NCBI RefSeq assembly: GCF_014640675.1
Contig: NZ_BMHK01000020.1
Coordinates: 1 to 64,000 of the forward strand
Source: Novosphingobium endophyticum
GTDB lineage: Bacteria > Pseudomonadota > Alphaproteobacteria > Sphingomonadales > Sphingomonadaceae
Direction: 5' to 3'
Length of the DNA stretch: 64,000 nt
Below the pieces are notes generated by a model, which worked only from the letters and a program-made list of their open reading frames with translations, did not search any database and was not told the DNA's origin. A program made the position numbers and the translations under genes. Below are positions 55,383 to 64,000 of this stretch, piece after piece (positions within the stretch are counted from its first letter, which is position 1; every line of letters begins with the position of its first letter).

Positions 55383-56063
55383 TCAGCCTTCGCCGGACTT
55401 TTCGGCATCGGGCCGCGATTCGAACACCTTGTCGACAAGGCCGAACGTCAGGGCTTCCTCAGCCTCGAGGAACGTGTCGCGATCCATCGCCTTTTCGACC
55501 TCGTCAAGCGACTTGCCGGTGTATTTCACATAGAGATCGTTGAGCCGCTTGCGCATCCGCAGGATTTCGCGCGCCTGGATCTCGATGTCCGACGCCATGC
55601 CGCGCGCGCCGCCCGAAGGCTGATGGACCATGATCCGCGCATTGGGGAGCGCGATGCGCATGCCCGGTTCGCCGGCGGCCAGCAGGAAGCTACCCATTGA
55701 TGCGGCCTGCCCGATGCAAACCGTCGAAACGCGCGGGCGGATGTACTGCATGGTGTCATGGATCGCCATGCCCGCCGTGACGACGCCGCCCGGCGAATTG
55801 ATGTACATCGAGATGTCCTTGGAGGGGTTCTCCGATTCCAGGAACAGCAGCTGTGCGACGATCAGCGAGGCCATGTGGTCCTCGACCTCGCCGGTAACGA
55901 AGACGATGCGTTCGCGCAGCATGCGCGAGTAGATGTCGAAGCTGCGCTCGCCGCGACTGGTCTGCTCGACGACCATCGGCACCAGGGCGCCGGTCACGGG
56001 ATCGGCAGTGAACTTTCCTTGGGCGCCGGAGGCGCCAAACAGGTCGAGCATGGGAGTCCTCAT
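55383..56063 (-). CDS. clpP: ATP-dependent Clp protease proteolytic subunit ClpP
   Basis: The 226-residue serine protease of the Clp system. Catalytic Ser is in [17 protein letters not shown] and His in [19 protein letters not shown], with the [16 protein letters not shown] start of the core and [20 protein letters not shown] near the C-terminus, where the third residue of the triad (Asp) lies. The N-terminal 35 residues precede the usual processed start. It sits between tig and clpX, the common order in bacteria. Confidence 0.97.
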   Translation of the reverse strand: MRTPMLDLFGASGAQGKFTADPVTGALVPMVVEQTSRGERSFDIYSRMLRERIVFVTGEVEDHMASLIVAQLLFLESENPSKDISMYINSPGGVVTAGMAIHDTMQYIRPRVSTVCIGQAASMGSFLLAAGEPGMRIALPNARIMVHQPSGGARGMASDIEIQAREILRMRKRLNDLYVKYTGKSLDEVEKAMDRDTFLEAEEALTFGLVDKVFESRPDAEKSGEG

Positions 56064-56234
56064 CTGATTTGGTCCGCCTATGTCGCGTGCCCGTCACCGA
56101 TGTTCAAGGGCTTTAAGCGATCAATCGTCGCGGCGGGCGGGACAAATCGTCGCTCGGCGCGGTCGAACGGCGACGGGATTACCGGTAACCGCCCCCGCTT
56201 CCTGCGCGAAACGCGGAAGCACCCGTGAAACATG

Positions 56235-56264
56235 AAAGGCCCGGGGCGATCCGTGCCCCGAGCC
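56235..56264 (-). terminator. intrinsic terminator of tig
   Basis: On the minus strand, GGCTCGGGGC pairs with GCCCCGGGCC (one G-T mismatch) around a 7-base loop and is followed by TTT. It lies 27 bases after the tig stop, so clpP needs its own promoter. Confidence 0.7.
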
Positions 56265-56290
56265 CTTCGCGATGTTCAATCCCGAGCGGA

Positions 56291-57931
56291 TCAGTGTTCG
56301 GTCTTGGCGGCAGCCTTCTTGGCCGGAGCCTTCTTGGCGGCCGGCTTCTTGGCCGCGGGCTTGGCTTCACCTTCTCCGGCGGCCGCCTCGGTCTTCTTGG
56401 CTGCCGGCTTTTTCGCAGGAGCCTTCTTCGCGGCGGGCTTTTCAGCTTCCTCCGCCGCGGCTTCGGCCTTCTTGGCCGGGGCCTTCTTCTTGGCGGCGGG
56501 CTTCTCGGCCTCGCCTTCCTCGGCCGCAGCTTCGGCTTTCTTCGCCGGAGCCTTCTTGGCGGGCGCCTTCTTGGCGGCGGGCTTCTTGGCTTCGGAGGCC
56601 TCGCTCTCGGTGTCCGCCTCGATCGCGGCCTGCAGTTCCTCGCGCGTCACCTCACGCTCGGTGACTTCGGCCTTCTCGATCAGGAAGTCGACGACCTTGT
56701 CCTCATAGAGCGGCGCGCGAAGCTGGGCGGCCATCATCGGATCGTTGGCGACATATTCCATGAAACGCTGGCGGTCTTCGGGACGGTACTGCTGCGCGGC
56801 TTGGGAAACCAGCATCGACATTTCCTGCTGCGTGACCTCGACGCCGTTCTTCTGGCCGATCTCGGAGAGGAGCAGGCCCAGACGCACGCGGCGCTCAGCG
56901 ATCTTGCGGTAATCGTCCTTCTCCGCCTCGATCTCCTTCAGAGCCGCCTCGGGATCTTCCTCCTGGCCGGCCTCGTGCGTGAGCTGCTGCCATATCTGCG
57001 AGAATTCGGCCTCCACCATGGTCGGCGGCACTTCGAAGTCGTGGCCGGCGGCAAGCTGGTCCAGCAGCGAGCGCTTCATCGCCGTACGGGTAAGGCCGGC
57101 GGTCTCCTGCTCAAGCTGGCCCTTGAGCAGGCCGCGCAGCTGTTCGAGGCTCTCAAGGCCCAGTTCCTTGGCGAAATCGTCGTCGATCTTCGATTCGGCG
57201 GGAGCCTTCACTTCGTGGGCGACGACGTCGAAGGTCGCTTCCTTGCCCTTGAGGTTCTCGGCGGGATAGTCCTCGGGGAAGGTCACCGTGATGGTGCGCT
57301 CGTCACCGGCCCTGATCCCGGCAAGCTGCTCTTCAAAGCCCGGAATGAAACGGCCCGCGCCGATCACGAGCGGCGCCTTCTCTGCCTTGCCGCCCTCGAA
57401 CTCGACACCGTCGAGCTTGCCGGTGAAGTCGAGGATCACCTGATCGCCGTCCTCTGCGGCGCCATCCTTGGTCTCGAAGCGCTGCTGCTGCGAAGCAATG
57501 CGCTCCACCGCTTCGTCGACCTGTGCCTCTTCAACCGGCACCGTCAGCTTTTCGAGCTTCAGACCCTCGAGCGTGGGGGCCTCGACATGCGGCAGGATTT
57601 CGAGGCTGACGGTCAGCTCGGCATCCTTGCCCTGCTCATAGCCCTCGCCCAGCGAGACGTCCGGGTTCATCGCCGGACGCAGCGCCTTGTCGGCGACGAG
57701 CTTGTCCATCGCCTCGCGGATCGTGGTGTTGAGCGCCTCGCGGTGGATCGCCTCGCCGTGCATCTTCTTGACGAGATTGGCGGGCACCTTGCCGGGACGG
57801 AAGCCGGGCATGCGCACCTGCGGCGCGATCTTCTTGATCTCGCCCTCGACACGGGCGGTGATGTCCTTGGCGGGGATGGTCACCGTGTAGGCGCGCTTCA
57901 GGCCCTCGTTGGTGGTTTCGACGATCTGCAT
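56291..57931 (-). CDS. tig: trigger factor with a histone-H1-like Lys/Ala/Pro tail
   Basis: The ribosome-associated chaperone and prolyl isomerase, 546 residues against a usual 430-450. The ribosome-binding signature is VRMPGFRPGKVPANLV near residues 40-55; the FKBP-like domain is DGAAEDGDQVILDFTGKLDG onward near residue 150; the helical C-domain follows. The last about 100 residues (444-546) are an Ala/Lys/Pro/Glu-rich low-complexity tail made of repeated KKAPAKK and KPAAKK units, like histone H1 or AlgP. The ATG at 57931 (MQIVETTNEGL) is the conserved start; an upstream ATG adds 15 unlikely residues. tRNA-Leu lies just upstream on the same strand. Confidence 0.95.
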   Translation of the reverse strand: MQIVETTNEGLKRAYTVTIPAKDITARVEGEIKKIAPQVRMPGFRPGKVPANLVKKMHGEAIHREALNTTIREAMDKLVADKALRPAMNPDVSLGEGYEQGKDAELTVSLEILPHVEAPTLEGLKLEKLTVPVEEAQVDEAVERIASQQQRFETKDGAAEDGDQVILDFTGKLDGVEFEGGKAEKAPLVIGAGRFIPGFEEQLAGIRAGDERTITVTFPEDYPAENLKGKEATFDVVAHEVKAPAESKIDDDFAKELGLESLEQLRGLLKGQLEQETAGLTRTAMKRSLLDQLAAGHDFEVPPTMVEAEFSQIWQQLTHEAGQEEDPEAALKEIEAEKDDYRKIAERRVRLGLLLSEIGQKNGVEVTQQEMSMLVSQAAQQYRPEDRQRFMEYVANDPMMAAQLRAPLYEDKVVDFLIEKAEVTEREVTREELQAAIEADTESEASEAKKPAAKKAPAKKAPAKKAEAAAEEGEAEKPAAKKKAPAKKAEAAAEEAEKPAAKKAPAKKPAAKKTEAAAGEGEAKPAAKKPAAKKAPAKKAAAKTEH

Positions 57932-58008
57932 TTCGATGCCTTCCTGTGCAATCCGTGGGGCCGTTTTCACGGCCATCTCTCTCGGCTCACCCTCTCACGG
58001 CGGCGGAC

Positions 58009-58093
58009 TGGTGCGGGCGAAGGGACTCGAACCCCCACATCTTTCGATACTGGTACCTAAAACCAGCGCGTCTACCAGTTCCGCCACGCCCGC
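58009..58093 (-). tRNA. tRNA-Leu (anticodon UAG)
   Basis: A class II tRNA, 85 nt with CCA encoded. Acceptor stem GCGGGCG / CGCCCGC, D-arm with TGGTAGACGC, anticodon loop TTTAGGT closed by CTGGT/ACCAG giving anticodon UAG, a variable arm as in leucine tRNAs, and T-loop GGTTCGAGTCC. Reads CUA (and by wobble other CUN) codons. Confidence 0.95.
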
Positions 58094-58231
58094 ATGGATG
58101 AAGCCTGAAACTCAAGGGACGTGCCCTTATAAGCACGCGGGGAAAAGGGCAAGCGCCGCGATTCGTTCGACGCCTTGCGAGCAGTCCCTATGGTGCCCAC
58201 GTTAGCCTGAACAAGACTTGAGAGGTGAAAC

Positions 58232-58393
58232 ATGGCGACCCAACCCGGCGATGTCCCCGCCAACAACCCGCCCGAAACGCCCGTCCCCCCGGCAGAGCCT
58301 GGCGAGCCCTTCCCGCCCGCCGAAACGCCGCCATCGGGGCCGGACGTGGACGAGCCCGACACGGCACCGGTGGAGCTTCCACCGCCGGATTGA
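58232..58393 (+). CDS. small acidic proline-rich protein
   Basis: A 53-residue protein made almost entirely of Pro, Glu, Ala, Asp and Gly (for example NNPPETPVPPAEPGEPFPPA). No hydrophobic core or membrane segment; it should be intrinsically disordered. A good ribosome site (GAGAGGTG) precedes ATG 58232 and the frame is closed by TGA at 58391-58393. It sits between tRNA-Leu and the convergent sppA gene with 8 bases to the latter. I do not know the family; the composition alone could also arise by chance in GC-rich DNA, but the ribosome site argues for a real gene. Confidence 0.6.
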   Translation: MATQPGDVPANNPPETPVPPAEPGEPFPPAETPPSGPDVDEPDTAPVELPPPD

Positions 58394-58401
58394 GGGGCGG
58401 G

Positions 58402-60303
58402 TCAGTCGAGGCCCACAAACACGGCCAGCCTCGTCCATGGCGAATCCGCCCCGCCCTGCCGCAGCGCGGGCAGAACGGGGCATTCCAGGCAGTAAGCCTG
58501 CGCCCCGCGTGACGAGAGGAAATTCCTGAACTGGCCGGCGATGCGGTTGGCCTGAACCTGCTGACGCATGGAAATGAGACCCGTGAGGTCGTAGGCAGCC
58601 TCGCTCTCGTTCGGTCGGGTAAAGAGACTTCGCAGCATGGCGCTCAGGCGATCCGGCTTTTCACCGATGAACACCGCCTGCCACTTGTCGTTGCCCACGC
58701 CGCCGACCCGCGCCGCATGCGCGAGCGCGGCGTCCAGATCGCCCATCTCGTCGACCAGACCGATCTCCTTCGCCTCCGCGCCCGGCCAGATACGCCCCTG
58801 CGCGACGGCATTGATCTGCTCGGGCGTCTTGCCTCGCGATTTTGCGGTGAGGCCGACGAACTTGTCGTAAATATTCTCGATCGATGCCTGGAGCATGCCT
58901 TCGACTTCCGGCGTGAACCCGCCGAGAATGTCAGGCTGCCCCGAAAGCGGGGTCGTGCGAACGCCGTCGGTGGTCACGCCGAAATCGGACAGTGTCTTCT
59001 CAAAGCTGGGAACGACCGCGAAGACGCCGATCGAGCCGGTTACGGTGCCGGGCTCCGCGAAAATCCGCTGCCCCGGAGTCGCGACCCAATAACCCCCGCT
59101 CGCCGCAAGATTGCCCATGGAGACGACGACCGGGATCTTGCGCGCCTTGTACCGGTCGATCGCCCGGCGGATGCGCTCGGCCGCGGAGGCCGAACCGCCA
59201 GGCGAGTCGACCCGCACGACCAGCGCCTTGAACCCTTCATCGATGTTGTCGTCGAGCAGCCGGGCGATGCGTTCGCCGCCCGCCTTCCCCGGCCCGGCAT
59301 CGCCATCGACGATCTCCCCCGCGATGGTCACGACGCCGATCTTCGCGCCCTCCTGTTTTTCCGGGTTGGCCGCCAGCCAAGTGTCCAGCCGGGTATGCGC
59401 ATAGGCCGGTCCCTCGCCGTATCCTTCGCCGGCGATCTCGGCGACGCGGTTGTCGAACTCGGTCCGCCCACCGACGCGGTCCACCAGACCTGCCGCCTTC
59501 GCCCCTTGGGCAAAGTCGCCCTTCGCCGCCCGCGTCCAGGCAAGCGGGTCTTGCGCGACGAGGTCGATCCGGGCTTTTGGCCGGGCCTTCTTCACATCGT
59601 CCTTCCAGGCCCTCCAGATCGCGTCGTAGAGATCCTCATTCGCCTCGCGCGCTTCGGGCGACATGTCCTCGCGGATATAGGGTTCGACATAGCTCTTGTA
59701 GGTTCCCGCGCGGTAGACGTGGGCATTGACCTTGAACCGGTCGAACAGGCGCTTGAAGTAGAGCTGCGTGCCGCCCGGCCCCGCAACGAAGGCCCCGCCC
59801 ATCGGGTCGACCCAGGCCTCACTGGCGTGCGCGGCCAGCAGCACGCCGTCGTCGCCATAGGCATTGGCGAAAGTAAGCACCGGCTTGCCGGCGGCGCGCA
59901 CTGCGTCCATCGCGGCGCCGATGTCATGAAGGTGCACGAAGCCGCCGCCCAGGAACCGCGAAAGATCGAGCACAACTGCCTTGATCCGCTTGTCCCCGGC
60001 GGCATCGCGCAGCGCGCGCTCGACATCGCGCGCCTGATACTCGCCCGACGGCGCCTCGCTCGAAAGCAGCAATTGCAGGGGATCGATCTCGCTGCGCTCC
60101 TCGACGATCACGCCGTTCAGTTCCAGCAGCAAGGCCCCGTCCTTCACCTGCCCCGGCGTCGGCCGCGCGGATAGCGCCGCATAGAGCATGCCGAAGAACA
60201 GCAAGAGGAACAGCAGCGCCAGGGCGTCCTTGAATGCCACCAGCAGCTTCCAGACCTTGCGCGCGAATGCCATGAATTTACCTGCCTTTCCGCCGGTACT
60301 CAT
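58402..60303 (-). CDS. sppA: signal peptide peptidase SppA (67K type)
   Basis: A 633-residue membrane protease that degrades cleaved signal peptides in the periplasm. One N-terminal transmembrane segment (residues 23-45) anchors it. As in the long form, the two halves are duplicated: the catalytic Lys lies in the N-terminal half ([14 protein letters not shown] near residue 205) and the catalytic Ser in the C-terminal half ([16 protein letters not shown] near residue 405). [15 protein letters not shown] precedes the Ser. It is divergent from pyrB. Confidence 0.93.
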   Translation of the reverse strand: MSTGGKAGKFMAFARKVWKLLVAFKDALALLFLLLFFGMLYAALSARPTPGQVKDGALLLELNGVIVEERSEIDPLQLLLSSEAPSGEYQARDVERALRDAAGDKRIKAVVLDLSRFLGGGFVHLHDIGAAMDAVRAAGKPVLTFANAYGDDGVLLAAHASEAWVDPMGGAFVAGPGGTQLYFKRLFDRFKVNAHVYRAGTYKSYVEPYIREDMSPEAREANEDLYDAIWRAWKDDVKKARPKARIDLVAQDPLAWTRAAKGDFAQGAKAAGLVDRVGGRTEFDNRVAEIAGEGYGEGPAYAHTRLDTWLAANPEKQEGAKIGVVTIAGEIVDGDAGPGKAGGERIARLLDDNIDEGFKALVVRVDSPGGSASAAERIRRAIDRYKARKIPVVVSMGNLAASGGYWVATPGQRIFAEPGTVTGSIGVFAVVPSFEKTLSDFGVTTDGVRTTPLSGQPDILGGFTPEVEGMLQASIENIYDKFVGLTAKSRGKTPEQINAVAQGRIWPGAEAKEIGLVDEMGDLDAALAHAARVGGVGNDKWQAVFIGEKPDRLSAMLRSLFTRPNESEAAYDLTGLISMRQQVQANRIAGQFRNFLSSRGAQAYCLECPVLPALRQGGADSPWTRLAVFVGLD

Positions 60304-60395
60304 ACCCGCCGCTCACGCCAGCGCAATGCAGCGGAGCGTTTCCCGTCCGAATTGGCTTGAGCCGAAGCACCGGCATGCCTAAGGCGTTATCTTCA

Positions 60396-61376
60396 ATGAC
60401 ATCGCCAGAATATACATATCCGGAAGGCGCGGCGGCTTTCCCGCATCGCGGCCTCGTGGGCATCGCGGGCCTTGCCCCGCACGAAATCATGTTCCTGCTC
60501 GACGAGGCGCAGCAGTGGGTGGAGCTGAACCGCCACGCGCAGAAGCGGCGCGAGTTGCTGTCGGGCCTGACGATCATCAACGCCTTCTTCGAGAACTCGA
60601 CCCGCACGCTGCTCAGCTTCGAGATCGCAGGCAAGCGCCTTGGCGCCGACGTCGTCAACATGGCGGTCGCGACATCCAGCGTGAAGAAGGGCGAGACGCT
60701 GATCGACACGGCCATGACGCTCAACGCCATGCGTGCCGATGCGATCGCCATCCGCCATGGCAGCTCGGGCGCGGTTCAGCTTATCGCGGACAAGGTCGAT
60801 TGCCCGGTCATCAACGCCGGCGACGGCCAGCATGAACACCCCACGCAGGCGCTGCTCGATGCCCTCACCATCCGTCAGGCCAAGCGCGCCTTCAATGGCC
60901 TGCGCGTCACCATCTGCGGTGATATCCTGCACAGCCGCGTTGCCCGCTCGAACATCCTGTGCCTCACCTCGCTCGGCGCCGATGTTCGCGTCTGCGCCCC
61001 GCCCGCGCTGATGCCTGCGGAAATCGAGCGGATGAACGTGCGGGTCTTCCACGATTTCGATGCGGCGCTGCAAGGCGCCGACGTTGTCATGATGCTGCGA
61101 TTGCAGATGGAGCGGATGCAGGGCCAGTTCATTCCCTCTCCGCGCGAATACCGCCACCTCTACGGCCTCTCGCTGGAGCGCCTCGCCAAGGCGGAACCCG
61201 ATGCGCTCGTCATGCACCCCGGCCCGATGAACCGCGGGGTTGAAATCGAGAGCGACGTCGCGGACCTCGCAGGCCGATCGCAGATCACCACCCAGGTCGA
61301 GATGGGCGTTGCCATCCGCATGGCTTGCCTCGACGTACTGACCCGCAAGGCTCGCGGGCTGGAGGGCTGGGCATGA
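60396..61376 (+). CDS. pyrB: aspartate carbamoyltransferase catalytic subunit
   Basis: Forms N-carbamoyl-aspartate from carbamoyl phosphate and aspartate, the second step of pyrimidine synthesis. About 326 residues: [21 protein letters not shown] is the carbamoyl-phosphate site (split here over residues 55-75), [18 protein letters not shown] and [13 protein letters not shown] lie mid-protein, and [13 protein letters not shown] is near the C-terminus. The start is uncertain (in-frame ATGs at 60375 and 60396, and a TTG at 60357). It overlaps the dihydroorotase-like gene by ATGA, the arrangement of the pyrB-pyrC' pair in which a dead dihydroorotase supports ATCase assembly. Confidence 0.95.
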   Translation: MTSPEYTYPEGAAAFPHRGLVGIAGLAPHEIMFLLDEAQQWVELNRHAQKRRELLSGLTIINAFFENSTRTLLSFEIAGKRLGADVVNMAVATSSVKKGETLIDTAMTLNAMRADAIAIRHGSSGAVQLIADKVDCPVINAGDGQHEHPTQALLDALTIRQAKRAFNGLRVTICGDILHSRVARSNILCLTSLGADVRVCAPPALMPAEIERMNVRVFHDFDAALQGADVVMMLRLQMERMQGQFIPSPREYRHLYGLSLERLAKAEPDALVMHPGPMNRGVEIESDVADLAGRSQITTQVEMGVAIRMACLDVLTRKARGLEGWA

Positions 61377-62620
61377 GCATTCATCCGCCCCTCACCATCA
61401 CCGGCGGTAAACTGGTCTTGCCGGACGGGCGCATCGAGCCCGGCAGCCTGCGCTGCGAAGGCGGCTTCATCGCCGCTGTCGGCGACGTGAAGCCCCAGCC
61501 GGGCGATGAAGTCCATGATGCCGCCGGCAAGCTGGTGACGCCCGGCCTCGTCGACGTGGCCGTGTTCACGATAGACAAGCCCGCATTCCACTTCGGAGGC
61601 ATCACCCGCGCCGCGCTGATGCCGGACCAGAACCCGCCGCTCGACACGGCTGCCCGCGTGCGCTTCGCCGCGCAGTCGGGCAAGCCAGACTTCTGGGTCC
61701 ACCCCCTGGCCGCCGCGACCAGGAACCTCGACGGCGAATCGCTCGCCGAAATCGCGCTGATGCGAGAGGCCGGCGCCCGCGCCATCGCCACGGGCCGGCG
61801 CTGGATACAGGACTCCGGCACGATGCTGCGGCTGCTGCAGTACGCGGCGATGATGGACATGGTGGTCGTGGCCCACGCCGAGGATGCCGGGCTGGTCGGC
61901 AATGCCGTCGCCACGGCCGGCGAGATGGCAACGCGCCTCGGTCTGCCGAGCGCGCCCGCCGAGGCCGAAGCACTGGCGATCTCGCGCGACCTTGCCCTTG
62001 CCGAGATGGCCGGCGCCCGGATCCATTTCCGTAAGGTTACCACGGCGGCAGGGCTCGACCTCGTGCGCCGCGCCAAGGGCCGCGGACTCGGCGTCACCGC
62101 CGGCGTCAGCCCGGCCTATTTCATGCTTTCCGACCTTGCCATGGCCCAGTTCCGCACGTTCGCGCACCTCTCTCCGCCGCTGCGCTGCGAAGCGGACCGC
62201 AAGGCCGTGATCGCCGCGATCGCCGATGGCACGATTGATATGATCAGCTCCGACCACGATCCGCGCGGGCCGGAGGACAAGCGCCTGCCCTTCGCCGATT
62301 CCGCTCCGGGGATGGCCGGCGCCGAAACGCTGCTGCCGCTGACCATGAGCCTCGTGCGCGACGGCGTGATCTCGATGAGCCGCGCCTTTGACCTGCTCGC
62401 GGCCAATTCGGCCAGCCTGCTCGGCGTCGACGCCGGCCGGCTGGCGGCAGGCGCCGAAGCCGACATCGCGGTGATCGACCCCGACCGGCCATGGATCGTC
62501 GATTCCGACAAGATGGCCGCTGCGGCGGGAAATACGCCGTTTGACAAGCAGCCCGTCCAAGGCCGCGTCCTCGCGCTGTTCAAGGGCGGCGTAGCGGTCA
62601 AGGCAAAGAAGGCCGGCTGA
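61373..62620 (+). CDS. dihydroorotase-like protein, probably inactive (PyrC')
   Basis: A 415-residue amidohydrolase of the dihydroorotase family. The Asp-x-His-x-His metal motif that should follow PGLV is replaced by DVAVF at residues 61-65, so two zinc ligands are missing. [11 protein letters not shown] near residue 165 and [16 protein letters not shown] near residue 300 keep other family features. This matches the non-catalytic PyrC' (PyrX) that is joined to aspartate carbamoyltransferase in Pseudomonas and others. A functional dihydroorotase should be encoded elsewhere. Co-translated with pyrB through ATGA. Confidence 0.85.
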   Translation: MSIHPPLTITGGKLVLPDGRIEPGSLRCEGGFIAAVGDVKPQPGDEVHDAAGKLVTPGLVDVAVFTIDKPAFHFGGITRAALMPDQNPPLDTAARVRFAAQSGKPDFWVHPLAAATRNLDGESLAEIALMREAGARAIATGRRWIQDSGTMLRLLQYAAMMDMVVVAHAEDAGLVGNAVATAGEMATRLGLPSAPAEAEALAISRDLALAEMAGARIHFRKVTTAAGLDLVRRAKGRGLGVTAGVSPAYFMLSDLAMAQFRTFAHLSPPLRCEADRKAVIAAIADGTIDMISSDHDPRGPEDKRLPFADSAPGMAGAETLLPLTMSLVRDGVISMSRAFDLLAANSASLLGVDAGRLAAGAEADIAVIDPDRPWIVDSDKMAAAAGNTPFDKQPVQGRVLALFKGGVAVKAKKAG

Positions 62621-62644
62621 AGCAGTTCTGCCCGCCACAGCACG

Positions 62645-62676
62645 AAAAAAAAGGCCCCCGTCCGAAGACGGAGGCC
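62645..62676 (-). terminator. intrinsic terminator of the SPOR-domain gene
   Basis: On the minus strand, GGCCTCCGTC-TTCG-GACGGGGGCC followed by eight T (62645-62652). A textbook UUCG-loop terminator 37 bases after the stop of the minus-strand gene at 62714. Confidence 0.88.
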
Positions 62677-62713
62677 TGTGAGGTTCACATGGAACTCGTG
62701 GGTGAAGGAATTC

Positions 62714-63967
62714 TCAGCGTGCCCGCAGCGTTGCTCCGGCAGAGCCGCCCGCCGGGTTCAATGCACCCGGCAGCGGCTGGAGTTCGGAATAGGCGAGGCA
62801 GCCGTCGCCCCGGCGCTTGACTGAGGCGCACATCGAATGTGCAGAAGCCCGGTCGAAGCCCTCGGCGGCGACGCGATAGTAGCGGCGACCGTTCACTTCG
62901 GCCTGGGTGATGCGCATGGAGTGGTTCTTCAGCGCCGGATCGCGCTTCACGAAGACGCTCCAGGCGCGCTCGGCGCTTTCGCGGCTCTGGAACGAGCCGA
63001 GCTGGACGAGATGGGTTCGGCCGGCCGGCTTCGCCTTCGCGGCGATCTTTTCGGTCGACATCCGTTCGAAAGTCGCCTGGAACATGCTTTCGCTCTTCGC
63101 GGCTTTCTGGAACACCGGCTTCGAAATGAAGACCGTGGCTGGCTCCGGCGCGGGCTCTTTCGCCGCGACTGCAAGCGAAGCTGCAGACGGAGCGGCAGGC
63201 GTGGGCACCTCGGTCACCTCTGCGCCCTGCCCGAACCTGACAGGCGGCAGTTCCTTTGCCGGCGCGGGCATTTGTGCCTGGGCGAGCTGCGCGTCACCCG
63301 CATGGCCACCGAGCGCGAGCGCCGCTGGCTGGCCGGGGTCGAAACGAAGCGGCGCCCCGATGAGCCCGGCAACGCGCTCGCGCGAGGCTTCCGGGCGGGC
63401 TTTGGCGGCCCATTCAGTGAGCCGTGCGTCGAGCTGGTCCGCGGGAACATCCTGCGAGGCGATGAGGCGCGCCTGCGTCCACTGGCCGTTGAGCGCGTAG
63501 GCATAGGCAAGGTTCTGACGGGTCTTGGCGTTGGCATCGCCCGCGCGCACCGCGTCGGTGAGCACGGCGACGCCCATGGCGGGCTGGCCGGACAGGGCAA
63601 CGGCGAGGCCGAAGTCGCTCGCGGAAATCTGGTCCCGCCAGCGCCCCAGAACCGCGAATGCTTCCGCGTTGCGGCCCGCGCCGATGTAGGCAAGCGCCAT
63701 GCCCAGGCCAATGCGCGCGTTGTCACCGCCAAGGGCAACCGCGTCCTCGAACGTTGTCGCCGCCGAATCGAAGCGCCCGGCTGTCAGGTAGGCCTGCGCC
63801 AGTTCGGTGCGCGCCGAGGCGCTGTCCGGCGACCGGGCGACGTGCTTTTCGGCCCTGGCGATGGCGATCTCGGAACCGGCAACGCCAAGCTCACCCGCGA
63901 CCGAGGCCTTGCTGCCGCCGGCGAACGGCGTTTGCCCGGCGCAACCTGCAAGCAGTGCGACGGCCAT
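62714..63967 (-). CDS. TPR and SPOR domain lipoprotein (possibly 5'-partial)
   Basis: At least 417 residues. A lipobox ends the start (MAVALLAGC), but the hydrophobic leader is short and the frame is still open to the window edge (residues TRTAGQALCSA upstream), so the true start is probably outside. Residues 30-190 hold TPR-like helices (SASARTELAQAYLTAGRFDS and so on). A Pro/Ala-rich linker follows, and the C-terminal SPOR domain (HLVQLGSFQSRESAERAWSV to YRVAAEGFDRASAHSMC) binds denuded glycan strands at division sites. Likely anchored in the outer membrane and acting in cell-wall or division work. Confidence 0.82.
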   Translation of the reverse strand: MAVALLAGCAGQTPFAGGSKASVAGELGVAGSEIAIARAEKHVARSPDSASARTELAQAYLTAGRFDSAATTFEDAVALGGDNARIGLGMALAYIGAGRNAEAFAVLGRWRDQISASDFGLAVALSGQPAMGVAVLTDAVRAGDANAKTRQNLAYAYALNGQWTQARLIASQDVPADQLDARLTEWAAKARPEASRERVAGLIGAPLRFDPGQPAALALGGHAGDAQLAQAQMPAPAKELPPVRFGQGAEVTEVPTPAAPSAASLAVAAKEPAPEPATVFISKPVFQKAAKSESMFQATFERMSTEKIAAKAKPAGRTHLVQLGSFQSRESAERAWSVFVKRDPALKNHSMRITQAEVNGRRYYRVAAEGFDRASAHSMCASVKRRGDGCLAYSELQPLPGALNPAGGSAGATLRAR

Positions 63968-64000
63968 GGCGGAGCACAGCGCTTGGCCTGCAGTCCTGGT

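Noticed and set aside
56225..58060. 611-residue plus-strand frame rich in Gly/Leu and repeats
   Set aside because: Antisense shadow of tig. Its repeats mirror the Lys/Ala/Pro codons of the trigger factor tail.
58717..60174. 485-residue plus-strand frame
   Set aside because: Antisense shadow of sppA.
61160..62638. 492-residue minus-strand frame
   Set aside because: Antisense shadow of pyrB and the dihydroorotase-like gene.

Overview
The window is high-GC, densely coding DNA from an alphaproteobacterium, most likely a sphingomonad (Novosphingobium/Sphingobium-like). Four things point there: a full protocatechuate 4,5-cleavage (lig) gene set of the Sphingobium SYK-6 type, a ChpT phosphotransferase, a GTTC-N7-GTTC LexA box of the alphaproteobacterial kind, and an imuA-imuB-dnaE2 mutasome operon. 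The species call is inference.

Region 1 (about 0.8-22.1 kb) is a surface-polysaccharide locus. It holds a glycoside-hydrolase-like lipoprotein, a polymerase/ligase-like membrane protein, a Wzx-type flippase, five glycosyltransferase-type genes (two GT2, GT4, GT8 and a GINT1-like protein), two FemAB/BioF2-type N-acyltransferases, and an rfbF-epimerase-methyltransferase-methyltransferase block for a CDP-linked, probably C-methylated sugar. Less usual members are a proline-dehydrogenase-fold enzyme, a membrane-anchored Asp/Asn beta-hydroxylase and an LhgO-like FAD oxidoreductase.

Region 2 (22.1-30.2 kb) is the protocatechuate 4,5-cleavage pathway in two divergent transcription units. On the minus strand lie a LysR regulator, a 6-phosphogluconate-dehydrogenase-like oxidoreductase, ligJ, ligA, ligB and ligC. 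On the plus strand lie ligK, ligU and ligI. The regulator is unusual in carrying two consecutive HTH domains.

Region 3 (30.3-41.0 kb) holds a stress-protein-like gene, a CHASE4-GGDEF-EAL protein and the SOS mutasome operon imuA-imuB-dnaE2 behind a LexA box. A palindromic repeat is inserted in frame in imuB. Then come a UrcA-family protein, a MITE-like element, an orphan XdhC, and a 272-bp foldback element whose two tips supply the stop codons of the convergent xdhC and tetR genes.

Region 4 (41.0-45.9 kb) is a TetR gene divergent from a four-gene catabolic operon (TauD-like, LLM flavoenzyme, SDR, TauD-like) of unknown substrate.

Region 5 (45.9-64.0 kb) is housekeeping DNA: rnpB, a peptidoglycan amidase, chpT, a JAMM protease, rluD-like, rpoH, mtgA, a CMD-family protein, a CDF transporter, a double-VOC protein, clpX, clpP, a trigger factor with a histone-H1-like tail, tRNA-Leu(UAG), sppA, pyrB overlapping an inactive dihydroorotase homologue, and a TPR/SPOR lipoprotein cut by the window edge. 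No CRISPR array, rRNA operon, complete insertion sequence or prophage was seen.
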